From: Clostridia bacterium
Lineage (GTDB): Bacteria > Bacillota_A > Clostridia > Oscillospirales > CAG-272
DNA: 53,694 nucleotides
Direction: 5' to 3'
NCBI GenBank assembly: GCA_017501345.1
Contig: JAFVXC010000040.1
Location: 1 to 53,694 of the forward strand
Made by a program: the position numbers and the translations under genes. The notes below the pieces were generated by a model, which saw only the letters and a program-made list of their open reading frames with translations, searched no databases and was not told the DNA's origin. How positions within the stretch are numbered: the first letter of the stretch is position 1; every line of letters begins with the position of its first letter. Positions 35,250 to 43,241 of the stretch are shown here, piece by piece.

Positions 35250-36821
35250 ATGAACAAACCGCTTGCACTGGAGATGAAAAAGGTCTCCAAATATTTCGGC
35301 AGTCTCGCGGCGAACAAGGAGGTCGATCTGACCGTTTACCGCGGGGAGATCCTTTCGATCCTCGGGGAAAACGGCTGCGGCAAAACGACGCTGATGAATA
35401 TGATCGCAGGAATTTATTTCCCCGATGAGGGAAATATTTTCGTGGGTGGCGAGGAGGTCGTGATCCGCTCGCCTAAGGATGCCTTTCGACACGGTATCGG
35501 GATGATCCATCAGCATTTTAAGCTGGTCGACGTTTTCACAGCGGCTGAGAATATCATTCTCGGCATCGACGACGGGATGAAGTACGATATCAAAGAGGTC
35601 AATCGTCGCGTCGCTGAGATCGCGGAAAAGTACGGCTTCCAGATCGATCCGAAGAAGAAGATCTACGAGATGTCGGTCTCCGAAAAGCAGACGGTCGAGA
35701 TCATCAAGGTGCTGTACAGAGGTGCAGATATTCTGATCCTCGATGAGCCTACCGCCGTGCTCACTCCACAGGAGACTGAAAAGCTGTTCGACGTCCTGCG
35801 TCGTATGCGCGACGACGGCAAATCGATCCTTATTATCACCCATAAGCTGCACGAGGTACTGTCGGTTTCCGACCGCGTTGCCGTCCTTCGGAAGGGCGAG
35901 CATATCGCGACGGTCAACACAGCGGAGACCTCGACCGAGGAGTTGACCGAGATGATGGTCGGCAAGAGGGTCGAGCTCAACATTGATCGCCCCGAGCCGA
36001 AAAACGTTTGTGACCGTCTTGTGGTCGAGGATCTGACGTTGTTCGACGTAGAGGGTGTCAAGGTGCTTGACGGTGTGAGCTTTACCGCGCGCGCGGGAGA
36101 GATCCTCGGCGTTGCGGGTATCGCGGGAAGCGGACAAAGAGAGCTCCTCGAGTCGATCGCGGGACTTTGCCATCCTGCGAGCGGAACGATCGTTTATCAT
36201 AATCCCAAGACCGGGACCTCGGAGAATCTGCGCGATAAGGATCCCTTGCAGATCCGCGAGCTCGGCGTCAGACTTTCCTTCGTTCCCGAGGATAGACTCG
36301 GAATGGGGCTCGTTGGAAATATGGACATCGTCGACAATATGATGCTCCGAAGCTATCGTAAGGGCCGTTCGATGTTCGTCGACCGTAAAAAGCCGAGTGA
36401 CCTTGCGGATAAGATCGTCCGTGAGCTTGAGGTCTCAACACCAAATACGCACACACCGATCCGCCGTCTTTCGGGCGGTAACGTGCAGAAGGTCCTCGTC
36501 GGACGCGAGATCGCGGCATCCCCGACCGTTCTGATGGCGGCGTATCCCGTGCGCGGACTCGATATCAATTCGTCCTATACCATTTATAATCTGCTCACCG
36601 AGCAAAAGGAGAAGGGAGTTGCCGTCGTGTTCGTCGGCGAGGACCTCGACGTGCTCGTTGCGCTTTGTGACCGTATTATGGTCATTTGCGGCGGCCGTGT
36701 TACGGGTATCGTAGACGGAAGAAGCGTGACCAAGGAGGAGATCGGCATCCTGATGACAAGGTCGGACGTTGCATCTTCCACAGAATCCGAAAAGGAGGAA
36801 CCGAACCGTGTCAGTGAATAA
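35250..36821 (+). CDS. Nucleoside ABC transporter double ATPase
   Basis: A 523-residue protein with two ABC nucleotide-binding domains; ATG preceded by GGGAGGAATTT. The first domain has Walker A GENGCGKTT, signature region MSVSEKQTVEI and Walker B ILILDEPTA. The second has a degenerate Walker A (GIAGSGQREL), an intact LSGGNVQK signature and a degenerate Walker B (VLMAAYPVRGLDI). That asymmetry is normal for the sugar/nucleoside subfamily (RbsA, YufO/NupO). It energises import by the two following permeases. Its end overlaps the start of the first permease gene by 14 bases. Confidence 0.93.
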   Translation: MNKPLALEMKKVSKYFGSLAANKEVDLTVYRGEILSILGENGCGKTTLMNMIAGIYFPDEGNIFVGGEEVVIRSPKDAFRHGIGMIHQHFKLVDVFTAAENIILGIDDGMKYDIKEVNRRVAEIAEKYGFQIDPKKKIYEMSVSEKQTVEIIKVLYRGADILILDEPTAVLTPQETEKLFDVLRRMRDDGKSILIITHKLHEVLSVSDRVAVLRKGEHIATVNTAETSTEELTEMMVGKRVELNIDRPEPKNVCDRLVVEDLTLFDVEGVKVLDGVSFTARAGEILGVAGIAGSGQRELLESIAGLCHPASGTIVYHNPKTGTSENLRDKDPLQIRELGVRLSFVPEDRLGMGLVGNMDIVDNMMLRSYRKGRSMFVDRKKPSDLADKIVRELEVSTPNTHTPIRRLSGGNVQKVLVGREIAASPTVLMAAYPVRGLDINSSYTIYNLLTEQKEKGVAVVFVGEDLDVLVALCDRIMVICGGRVTGIVDGRSVTKEEIGILMTRSDVASSTESEKEEPNRVSE

Positions 36822-37908
36822 AAAACAGACGCGTGAGCCGCTTTTCCACGTGGTAAAGCGCGACACGATCCCGCTTTGGAAATCGATGCTCATCCGTGTG
36901 ATCGCGGTCGTAGCGGCAGTCCTGCTTTGCTCGGTTCTGTCGATCTTCCTCATCGGTGCGAACCCACTTGAATTTCTTGCGACCATTTTTGAAGGAACGG
37001 TTGGCTCCACAAGACGAATCTGGAAGCTCGCCAAGGATTCCGCCGTGCTACTCTGTATCGCGCTTGCGATCACCCCCGCATTCCGTATGCGCTTTTGGAA
37101 CATCGGCGCGGAGGGACAGGTGCTGGTTGGTGCACTCGCGTCGGTTGCGGTCGCCTTTTACCTCGGAAGCAGTGTTCCGAATTGGCTCCTGCTCATTCTG
37201 ATGCTTCTCGCATCAATGCTTGCAGGCGCGATCTTTGGTGGGATCCCTGCGGTGTTCAAGGCGAAGTGGGGAACGAACGAAACACTCTTCACGCTGATGA
37301 TGAATTACGTTGCGAGCAGCCTCGTTGCTTATTTCCTGGTGCTTTGGACGCCCAGCGGATCGAGTGTGCTCGGTGCGCTTTCGGTCGGTCATATGCCCAT
37401 TATCGGTCACGAATATCTTCTCCTCCTCATCATAGTTCTTGCCCTTACCGCACTCGCTTACGTGTATCTCAACTATACGAAGCAGGGCTATGAGATCTCG
37501 GTCGTCGGTGAAAGTGAAAACACCGCGCGCTATATCGGTATCAACGTCAGTAAGGTCATCCTCCGTACGATGCTGATCTCGGGCGCGGTCTGTGGACTTG
37601 CGGGATTCCTGATCGTCGGCGCGCTCGACCACTCGGTCACGGTAAATACGGTCGGTGGTCTCGGCTTTACCGCAATTATGGTGTCGTGGCTCGCGAAATT
37701 CAATCCGCTGATTATGATCGGAAGTGCCACGTTTATTACCTTCCTCTCGCAAGGAGCCGAGCAGATCTCGACACGCTTCGACATCGACTCGTCCTTCCCG
37801 AATATGATGGTCGGTATCGTTCTGTTCTTTATCATCGGATGTGAATTTTTCATTTCCTACACACTGAAATTTCACAATGCACATAGCAAAGGAGGTGCCA
37901 AAGAATGA
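36808..37908 (+). CDS. Nucleoside ABC transporter permease 1
   Basis: A 366-residue BPD_transp_2-family permease (YufP/NupP type). The start is a GTG with AAAGGAGG 9 bases upstream, located inside the last codons of the ATPase gene. About eight to ten membrane helices are seen, with family segments FWNIGAEGQVLVGAL and 'NTARYIGINVSKVILRTMLISGA'. An N-terminal cytosolic stretch of about 30 residues is present. It overlaps the next permease by 4 bases (ATGA). Confidence 0.92.
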   Translation: MSVNKKQTREPLFHVVKRDTIPLWKSMLIRVIAVVAAVLLCSVLSIFLIGANPLEFLATIFEGTVGSTRRIWKLAKDSAVLLCIALAITPAFRMRFWNIGAEGQVLVGALASVAVAFYLGSSVPNWLLLILMLLASMLAGAIFGGIPAVFKAKWGTNETLFTLMMNYVASSLVAYFLVLWTPSGSSVLGALSVGHMPIIGHEYLLLLIIVLALTALAYVYLNYTKQGYEISVVGESENTARYIGINVSKVILRTMLISGAVCGLAGFLIVGALDHSVTVNTVGGLGFTAIMVSWLAKFNPLIMIGSATFITFLSQGAEQISTRFDIDSSFPNMMVGIVLFFIIGCEFFISYTLKFHNAHSKGGAKE

Positions 37909-38861
37909 ACGGCTTTCTCGATTATATCTTTTCTGCCGTCGCACTCGGCACGACCTTCCTTTACGGATGCACGGGAGAGATCCTGACTGAAAAGTCTGGC
38001 CATCTGAACCTCGGTATCCCCGGTATTATGTGTATCGGCGGTGCAACGGGCTGCCTTGCACTGAAATGGATGTACGGAACGGGCATCCCGCCCGTACTGA
38101 TCGTCATCCTCTCGATCCTCGCCTCCTTTGTTGGTGGGCTTCTGATGGGTGTGATCTACAGCTTCCTCACGGTTACTTTGAAGGCGAATCAGAACGTCAC
38201 GGGTCTCGCAATGACGATATTTGGCGGCGGAACGATGAAATTTATTATGATGGTCTTCAAGGGCAAGCCGAACGAATATCTCTATGCATTGGATTACTTC
38301 CGCTTTCCTTTTGCAGAGCGTACGGATGCGTTGAAGTATTGCGGTGTGATGGTCTATCTTGCAATCGTGATCGCACTGGTCGCATCCTTCATTCTCTCGC
38401 GTACCCGCGTTGGTCTGCACCTGCGAGCGGTCGGTGAAAACCCTGCAACGGCAGATGCTGTCGGCATCAACGTAACGCTTTATAAGTACGTTGCGACGGG
38501 CATCGGAAGCGGTATCGCGGCACTCGGCGGACTGTTCTATATTATGGATTACGCAGGATCAAACGAGGCGTATAAGAGCATTGAAGCCTTTGGTTGGCTT
38601 GCCGTTGCTCTCGTTATCTTTACCTTGTGGAGACCGCACATCAGTATCCTCGGATCGGTTCTTTTCGGAGCACTTTACCTTGCAGGCTCGCGCCTGCCCA
38701 CCCTGCTCGGGATCACGCTCGATATGAGCGCGACGCCGCTCCTGCAGATGCTTCCGTACGTTGTCACCATCCTTGTGCTGATCATTACGAGCGTTCGTAA
38801 GAAGCGCGAAAATCAACCTCCCGCCTCTCTCGGACTTTCCTATTTCCGTGAGGAGCGATAA
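37905..38861 (+). CDS. Nucleoside ABC transporter permease 2
   Basis: A 318-residue BPD_transp_2-family permease (YufQ/NupQ type). The N-terminal segments GEILTEKSGHLNLGIPGIM and the central 'LRAVGENPATADAVGINV' are diagnostic of this subunit. It forms the heterodimeric membrane channel with permease 1. The ATG overlaps the preceding stop by 4 bases. A terminator follows 12 bases after the stop, so the operon ends here without an adjacent nucleoside-metabolism gene. Confidence 0.92.
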   Translation: MNGFLDYIFSAVALGTTFLYGCTGEILTEKSGHLNLGIPGIMCIGGATGCLALKWMYGTGIPPVLIVILSILASFVGGLLMGVIYSFLTVTLKANQNVTGLAMTIFGGGTMKFIMMVFKGKPNEYLYALDYFRFPFAERTDALKYCGVMVYLAIVIALVASFILSRTRVGLHLRAVGENPATADAVGINVTLYKYVATGIGSGIAALGGLFYIMDYAGSNEAYKSIEAFGWLAVALVIFTLWRPHISILGSVLFGALYLAGSRLPTLLGITLDMSATPLLQMLPYVVTILVLIITSVRKKRENQPPASLGLSYFREER

Positions 38862-38873
38862 CGCAAAAAAATA

Positions 38874-38911
38874 CAAAGGGGGTGTCTCACTTTCGTGAGG
38901 CAGCCCCTTTG
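38874..38911 (+). terminator. Terminator of the nucleoside importer operon
   Basis: CAAAGGGG pairs with CCCCTTTG and the inner CTCAC with GTGAG, giving a long hairpin just after the permease 2 stop. The A-rich run on its left means it could also serve a leftward transcript. Confidence 0.75.
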
Positions 38912-38969
38912 ACGGTATATGTTATGTATGAAAAAAGATCGGTTCGGAATTCGGTCGAGCTTTGACGCA

Positions 38970-39560
38970 TCACTTCTTCAAAGGCTCCGCCTCGCGCGCC
39001 TCGCGCTCGAGATTCCTGCGGTAGAGCCGGCGGAGCGCAGGGGTATTGAAGCGAAGGATCATCGTCGGCAGGAGACTTAGGATCATATTGATGACGGCGA
39101 TGGGAAGCGCGACCGTGAGGGGGCGGAGCGGAGGGATCAATAGGATCAGGAATCCGAAAAATGCGCCCGCAACGTGTCCCGCAACGCCGTAGTTGGATTC
39201 TGTCAGAAAGCGCCCGAGATAGGTGCTGTCATTGGGATCCTGCATCTTGTCCTTGTGAAAGCCCGTGAAGCAGCCCCATTCGGGAACGTGCTTTTTCCAG
39301 GTGTTGATCTTCGTCTTTCGGTAAAAGTCCTTTTCCCGTTTCCCGACGGAAAAGAATCGCGCCTCGGGCAGAAACCATTTTTCGGGCAAACGGCGCGTCA
39401 AAAATGCAAACAGAGCATCGATCAGAAAGACCGCCGCGACGCCGAGGAGGGCAGTGAGTAGTTGCCACCCGAATGCAGAGAAGCGGTAAATGCCGTCTGA
39501 GAGGAAATTTCCGAGTGCAATGAGGAGGATTGCCGTCGCAACCGTACATAAATAAAACAT
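38970..39560 (-). CDS. CrtO-like (glycosyl-4,4'-diaponeurosporenoate acyltransferase family) membrane protein
   Basis: Predicted 196-residue membrane protein; ATG preceded by CAGGAGGAGAACTCGG. Two N-terminal helices (about 3-20 and 28-50), a polar middle with the conserved-looking stretch 'FYRKTKINTWKKHVPEWG', and two further helices (about 130-175) before a basic C-terminus. The R/K-T-x-I-N-x-W-K motif resembles the family named after staphylococcal CrtO, which many non-carotenogenic Firmicutes carry. No carotenoid genes are near, so acylation of a carotenoid is not implied. Own promoter at 39600-39628; single-gene unit. Confidence 0.55.
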   Translation of the reverse strand: MFYLCTVATAILLIALGNFLSDGIYRFSAFGWQLLTALLGVAAVFLIDALFAFLTRRLPEKWFLPEARFFSVGKREKDFYRKTKINTWKKHVPEWGCFTGFHKDKMQDPNDSTYLGRFLTESNYGVAGHVAGAFFGFLILLIPPLRPLTVALPIAVINMILSLLPTMILRFNTPALRRLYRRNLEREAREAEPLKK

Positions 39561-39599
39561 CCGAGTTCTCCTCCTGAATGTCGAAATATCAGATGATTC

Positions 39600-39628
39600 A
39601 GTATAGCATAAAATTTGCGACTTGTCAA
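39600..39628 (-). promoter_or_regulatory. Promoter for the CrtO-like gene
   Basis: On the minus strand TTGACA (39623-39628) and TATACT (39600-39605) with a 17-base spacer. Confidence 0.78.
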
Positions 39629-39743
39629 TCCTTCGCACATCAGGCGGGGATGCGGGTCACAGAATTTCAAAGCCCGCGATCTTGCAGATCGGCAAAAATG
39701 CCCTTGTAAACGTCTACAATATCCGATACACCGTGGCACCCAT

Positions 39744-39772
39744 TTGAAAAATGGATGTATGTGCTGTAATAT
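39744..39772 (+). promoter_or_regulatory. Probable promoter of the small-gene cluster
   Basis: TTGAAA (39744-39749) and TAATAT (39767-39772) are 17 bases apart. The ribosome binding site AGAAAGGCGGTG (39777-39788) follows after 4 bases, so the transcript leader would be very short. The same AGAAAGGCGGTG layout recurs upstream of the genes at 42535 and 43584 (minus strand). Confidence 0.55.
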
Positions 39773-39794
39773 ATACAGAAAGGCGGTGAGAAAT

Positions 39795-40019
39795 ATGGAC
39801 GAAATCAAAAAAGCCCTGCAAGACTTGGCAGATGCAATCGATAATCAAGACGCCGTCGAAAGTGTTCGGATTACGATTACATTGAAAAAGCCTAAGCCGA
39901 GCAAGGCAACCCCCAAAGCAAATAACGCTTTCAAGGCAGGGATGGGGCGAAAGCCCCTCCCCCGTGTGTGGGGCACACTTATTATATCACAAACAAAGGA
40001 GGATTTCAAGTGCTTATGA
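39795..40019 (+). CDS. Small basic protein, function unknown
   Basis: Predicted 74-residue protein. The N-terminal 30 residues look helical and acidic (MDEIKKALQDLADAIDNQDA), the rest is Lys/Pro-rich and basic. The start is set by AAAGGCGGTGAGAAAT. In a normal small protein of this kind the first 50 residues would be folded; the tail past 'KAGMGRKPLP' runs through a GC-rich hairpin (GGGGCGAAAGCCCC) and may be a read-on into degraded sequence. No family recognised. Confidence 0.45.
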   Translation: MDEIKKALQDLADAIDNQDAVESVRITITLKKPKPSKATPKANNAFKAGMGRKPLPRVWGTLIISQTKEDFKCL

Positions 40020-40186
40020 AAAATTTTTGGTTTATATCGCTTTGCGCTCTGCTTATCATCGCTTCTTTTGTTGATTGGGTCTTTCCAATTCGTGTAGCAG
40101 TAGCGGCAAATTCGATCGTCATTTTACTCGATGTAATCCGAGATGCAAGGAGGTTTCGCAATGGAAGAAACAAAACGGAAAACTAA
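40010..40186 (+). CDS. Small membrane protein, function unknown
   Basis: Predicted 58-residue protein starting at a GTG (AAAGGAGG 7 bases upstream) or at the ATG two codons later. A hydrophobic stretch covers residues 5-45 (FWFISLCALLIIASFVDWVF, then IRVAVAANSIVILLDVI), followed by an Arg/Asn-rich tail. Two short membrane spans are likely. It overlaps both neighbours by about 10 and 26 bases, suggesting coupled translation. Confidence 0.5.
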   Translation: MLMKNFWFISLCALLIIASFVDWVFPIRVAVAANSIVILLDVIRDARRFRNGRNKTEN

Positions 40187-40346
40187 AACGTCCGCTGCAG
40201 TCAAAAATCGCTATAATGCAAAAGCCTACGATCGCATCGCAGTATGCGCTGCTGTACGCCAAGGACCTCAAGGACCGTTACACCGTGCTTTGGATCTATT
40301 ACGATCTGTTAGGCTGATCGACACGCTATTACCATCCGATGCATGA
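40161..40346 (+). pseudogene. Truncated/frameshifted small DNA-binding-like gene
   Basis: An ATG preceded by AAGGAGGTTTCGCA opens a 61-codon frame. Its first 27 residues (including KNRYNAKAYDRIAV) resemble the start of short ribbon-helix-helix (Arc-like) proteins common in Clostridia. The rest (Arg/Gly/Leu-rich) looks out of frame. Meanwhile another frame over 40215-40317 reads YALLYAKDLKDRYTVLWIYY, which looks like real coding. I infer a fusion or frameshift remnant, not an intact gene. Confidence 0.45.
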
Positions 40347-40410
40347 TCATATACGAACCCATATGAAAGATTGTCTCAGAAGAATGCAATAATAAAACGG
40401 AGGAATTACC

Positions 40411-41613
40411 ATGTTTTTTCAGGAAAAGCTTGTTTTCCCATCCAAGGATCGCTCCAATTACCGCATCCCTAGCATCATAGCCACCAAAGACGGTACCGTC
40501 CTTGCCTTCTGTAACGACAGAAAGGACACGCTTTCCGACCACGCCATTTATACCACCCTGGTATATGCCACAAAAGCACCCAACGGCGAGTGGACGTCCC
40601 CCGAGGAGCTTGCAGGCTTTGACGGCTGGGCATTTACCATGGGAAGCGCCGTGTATGACGCCATGTGCGACACTGTGCTTGTCACCAATTACCGCAATCC
40701 CATGGCACGCAAGGAGTTTGGCACGTATACCGACGAAGAGAAGGCAGAGCTGGACCGCCGAGAGCAGGAGTCCATCGAAAAGGCAAAGCCCTTCGGTATA
40801 CATCCCGGTGCATTTTTACTCACCTCCACCGACCAAGGCAAAACCTGGAGCGAAGCTCCTCTGCAGCTCTCGAGTGTCGAGCAGGTACATTCGGACGGAA
40901 GCGTGCATACCGTTACCGGCCAAACCCACGGCGCCGCCCACGGCATTCAGCTGCAATACGGGCCCTATAAGGGTCGCTTGCTTTGTGCCTCCCGCACCTG
41001 CATCGGCACCTATATCGATTGGGATGGTGTGCGCAAATGCGTATACAACAACGCTATCTATTCCGATGACCACGGAAAAACGTGGAAAACCGCCAACTGT
41101 GTACAGCTGGCAACCGGTGAGGGCACGCTGATCGAGCGCGCAGACGGCTCGATTCTCTATAACTCCCGCGCATTCTATCAGGACGGCAAGCGATATCTTG
41201 CCACCTCCACCGACGGCGGTGCTACTTATGGTGATTTCCGCACCGACGACTTTTTGCAGGAGGAAAAAAGAATAGGCTGCAATGCCTCCTTTATCCGCAT
41301 TCCTCCGGAACAGATCCAAAACCGCAACCTTCTGCCCGAGGGCGCTGAGGACGTAACGGTATTCTGCAATCCCCGTGCCGACACCAGACGCAATATGAGC
41401 GCCTGCGTCAGCTTTGACAGCGGAAAAACGTGGGCATTTGCCAAAGCGGTATATGACGGTCCCGCCGCATACTCCTCGCTGGTATTCAATCCCCAGGATC
41501 AGCATTTCTACCTGATGTATGAAAAGGGCGACGATGCCCACCCCAAAAAGCTTCCCTACACCTTCGGCATCAGCATTGCGGAATTTGATCTGGAATGGCT
41601 GCTGAAGCAGTAA
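40411..41613 (+). CDS. Cytoplasmic exo-alpha-sialidase (BNR-repeat, GH33-like)
   Basis: A 400-residue sialidase-fold protein; ATG preceded by CGGAGGAATTACC. The YRIPS motif (Arg18) and four Asp boxes (S/T-x-D-x-G-x-T-W/Y) at about 139-146, 218-225, 266-273 and 334-341 are visible. Candidate members of the Arg triad are Arg18, Arg195 and an Arg near 323, with acidic Asp/Glu nearby. There is no signal peptide, so it would act on sialosides inside the cell or is released otherwise. No sialic-acid catabolic genes (nanA, nanE, nanK) are in view. Codon use (CCC, GGC, TCC, frequent GAC/TAC) differs from the flanking small genes, which fits a separately acquired gene. It may act on a related sugar rather than sialic acid; the fold call is firmer than the substrate. 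Confidence 0.8.
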   Translation: MFFQEKLVFPSKDRSNYRIPSIIATKDGTVLAFCNDRKDTLSDHAIYTTLVYATKAPNGEWTSPEELAGFDGWAFTMGSAVYDAMCDTVLVTNYRNPMARKEFGTYTDEEKAELDRREQESIEKAKPFGIHPGAFLLTSTDQGKTWSEAPLQLSSVEQVHSDGSVHTVTGQTHGAAHGIQLQYGPYKGRLLCASRTCIGTYIDWDGVRKCVYNNAIYSDDHGKTWKTANCVQLATGEGTLIERADGSILYNSRAFYQDGKRYLATSTDGGATYGDFRTDDFLQEEKRIGCNASFIRIPPEQIQNRNLLPEGAEDVTVFCNPRADTRRNMSACVSFDSGKTWAFAKAVYDGPAAYSSLVFNPQDQHFYLMYEKGDDAHPKKLPYTFGISIAEFDLEWLLKQ

Positions 41614-41758
41614 GCAATATCAAAGAGAAGGGCTGCTTCATTTAGATGCAGAAGTCGCGGTTTGGTTCTCGTCGGCGTACCAAGGTACGCCGGAGAGCCA
41701 AATAGCGGCTAAAAAAACACAACTAAAATTTGAAATTCGTAAGAATTTCTACCTAAAA

Positions 41759-41797
41759 ATACCGCTTTATCATCCATCCTTGGTAATAAAGCGGTAT
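41759..41797 (+). terminator. Terminator after the sialidase gene
   Basis: ATACCGCTTTAT pairs with ATAAAGCGGTAT around a 15-base loop and is followed by CTTTCTTTT. It lies 145 bases after the sialidase stop; the stretch between holds a short GGCGTACC/GGTACGCC stem and no gene. Confidence 0.75.
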
Positions 41798-41903
41798 CTT
41801 TCTTTTATGTATTGCCGTGTGTTTTTGTTCTGCGCAAAATGAAACAGTCTCTTCTTTATTCTTCGTTGAGAATATGGATCTCGTAGCCTTGTAAATCATC
41901 AAA

Positions 41904-42063
41904 AGTGAAGTTGCGACAAGCCGCAGTGAAGTTTGGGCTATCGACCAAGTGAAGTATTGCGCCTGCGGCGATATGATGTTTTTCGCTTCGCTCAAAATGA
42001 TGTTGCTCCCTTTGGTCGCAATGATGCGATGTTTGCCCAATGTGCCGTCAGGCACACATCATT
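41904..42063 (+). repeat. Hairpin array A (chimeric spacers)
   Basis: A non-coding array of small hairpins joined by fixed spacers. The left part uses AGTGAAGT between stems such as TGCGAC..GCCGCA and TGG..CCA. From 41960 the spacer changes to ATGATGTT, with stems CGCctgcgGCG, TTCGCttcgc, TTGCtcccttt..GCAA, then the core GATGTTTGCCCA and the stem TGCCgtcaGGCA closed by ACATCATT. Bases 41960-42063 are identical to 42597-42700. The remaining 41798-41903 stretch shows nothing recognisable. Confidence 0.85.
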
Positions 42064-42097
42064 GGAGGCGTGTTGACAAAAAAGATGCCGCTTGATT

Positions 42098-42535
42098 TTA
42101 AGAATATTTATCTATCAATTCAGAAAAAGCATCTGAATCAAAGGTCGTAGTCTGGGTGTGAATTTCACCGTTTTCAACAGTTGCTGTTCCGTAGTCCGTG
42201 ATTAACTCGATATCTCCATTCGCGTAAGTGATACGGATTGCCACTCCTGAAATACAATCTATTCTGCTACCGAAAATTGGCTGATAACTCTTGATCTTCT
42301 TAAAATCGGAAAGAAATGCTTCGTTTTTATCGGTTCCTATAACCTTGATAACCGAAATATTCTCCTCGTTGTAAGAGGAACCTGCATGATATCCCATCTC
42401 TGTTTCCAAATTGACGATATCAATTTGGATCGTATCAATATCCGGCACACCATGCATAAAGGAATATGGAACAGTGCATGAAATCAATAAAACGGACAAA
42501 AGACAAAGTACCGCAATAAAAATACTTTTTTTCAT
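42098..42535 (-). CDS. Small lipoprotein, function unknown
   Basis: Predicted 145-residue lipoprotein; lipobox LISC (Cys20) after a Leu/Ile/Val-rich signal sequence. The mature part is about 125 residues with beta-strand-like alternation ('GVAIRITYANGDIELITDYG'), resembling small extracytoplasmic domains in Clostridia but not an assigned family. The ribosome binding site is AAAGGCGGTGGAACT, and a consensus promoter lies at 42559-42587. The gene sits exactly between hairpin arrays A and B, which contain an identical 104-bp sequence, so it has the look of a cassette. No terminator other than array A follows it. Confidence 0.75.
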   Translation of the reverse strand: MKKSIFIAVLCLLSVLLISCTVPYSFMHGVPDIDTIQIDIVNLETEMGYHAGSSYNEENISVIKVIGTDKNEAFLSDFKKIKSYQPIFGSRIDCISGVAIRITYANGDIELITDYGTATVENGEIHTQTTTFDSDAFSELIDKYS

Positions 42536-42558
42536 AGTTCCACCGCCTTTCTAAGTTT

Positions 42559-42587
42559 ATTATAGCATAAATTCGCTTGTATGTCAA
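42559..42587 (-). promoter_or_regulatory. Promoter of the 145-residue lipoprotein gene
   Basis: On the minus strand TTGACA (42582-42587) and TATAAT (42559-42564), 17-base spacer. The -35 box touches the left end of hairpin array B. The leader to the ATG is about 20 bases and contains AGAAAGGCGGTG. Confidence 0.85.
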
Positions 42588-42757
42588 ATGATGCATCGCC
42601 TGCGGCGATATGATGTTTTTCGCTTCGCTCAAAATGATGTTGCTCCCTTTGGTCGCAATGATGCGATGTTTGCCCAATGTGCCGTCAGGCACACATCATT
42701 CGCGAAGCGAACATCATTAGGCGTAGCCAACATCATTTGCCGAAGGCAAACATCATT
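42585..42757 (+). repeat. Hairpin array B (ATGATGTT/AACATCAT spacers)
   Basis: Left arm: AATGATG(TT) spacers separating the stems CGCctgcgGCG, TTCGCttcgc and TTGCtccctttggtcGCAA. The spacer then flips after the core GATGTTTGCCCA. Right arm: ACATCATT spacers separating TGCCgtcaGGCA, CGCgaaGCG, GGCgtaGCC and TGCCgaaGGCA. The two arms are complementary through their spacers, so the whole element can fold as one long stem with side hairpins. It ends next to a terminator-like hairpin at 42759-42798. Confidence 0.85.
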
Positions 42758-42758
42758 C

Positions 42759-42798
42759 AAAAAACGCACCTTTGTCGGTAGACAAAAGTGCGTTTTTT
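42759..42798 (-). terminator. Terminator-like hairpin beside array B
   Basis: AAAAAACGCAC pairs with GTGCGTTTTTT, and the inner TTTGTC with GACAAA around GGTA. It resembles the hairpin at 43820-43862 in layout and loop sequence. Either strand would give a U-run. For the leftward gene ending at 42873 it is 75 bases downstream. Confidence 0.75.
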
Positions 42799-42872
42799 GT
42801 TGCGAAAGAGCAGTAAAAAGGTGTGTAAAGGTAGGTAAGAACAGTAAAAAGGTGTGTGGGCGAGGATAAAGA

Positions 42873-43241
42873 TTAAAGCTTCATAAAATAAGGGCCGCAG
42901 GTACTTTCGTGTGTTTTTATATAAGTCCACGAGAAATCTGGAGCTATGACATAAACTTCTACCATTCTGTCAAGTGCACTTGCCGAATTCAACTCCCATG
43001 TTATATCGTGTGTCTTTTCATCCTCAAACCACTCTATATATTGAGCGCCCCTTTTGTTTATTTCATTATATGCTTTTCTGGCATTATCACCTTCCAAAAA
43101 CTTGTTATCATCAAGCAATTTCCAAGAGAAGGTGTGCCATATTAAGTTTCCGGTGGAAACAACATATTTTTTTAAGTCTTTCGGGGGAATTCCAACTGCA
43201 AAATGTTCTAACCAATGCTTGTAAAACTCATTTTTTGTCAT
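42873..43241 (-). CDS. DUF4275-like small protein
   Basis: Predicted 122-residue cytosolic protein. The start is the ATG 8 bases after AAAGGAG; an ATG two codons earlier is too close. It contains the segment GNLIWHTFSWKLL and 'ARKAYNEINKRGAQYIEWF', typical of proteins labelled DUF4275 in Bacillota. A C-terminal beta part ends in CGPYFMKL. The role of the family is unknown. It overlaps the end of the upstream four-helix-bundle gene by 14 bases and shares its promoter at 43608-43636. Confidence 0.65.
   Translation of the reverse strand: MTKNEFYKHWLEHFAVGIPPKDLKKYVVSTGNLIWHTFSWKLLDDNKFLEGDNARKAYNEINKRGAQYIEWFEDEKTHDITWELNSASALDRMVEVYVIAPDFSWTYIKTHESTCGPYFMKL

Noticed and set aside
38970..39560. 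Carotenoid biosynthesis function for the CrtO-like gene
   Set aside because: No phytoene/squalene synthase or desaturase genes are near, and the family is widespread in bacteria without carotenoids.
41753..42692. Two minus-strand reading frames (41753-42055 and 42435-42692) with the same first 32 residues
   Set aside because: The shared part is only the translation of the 104-bp hairpin-array repeat. There is no ribosome binding site, and one overlaps the signal peptide and promoter of the lipoprotein gene.
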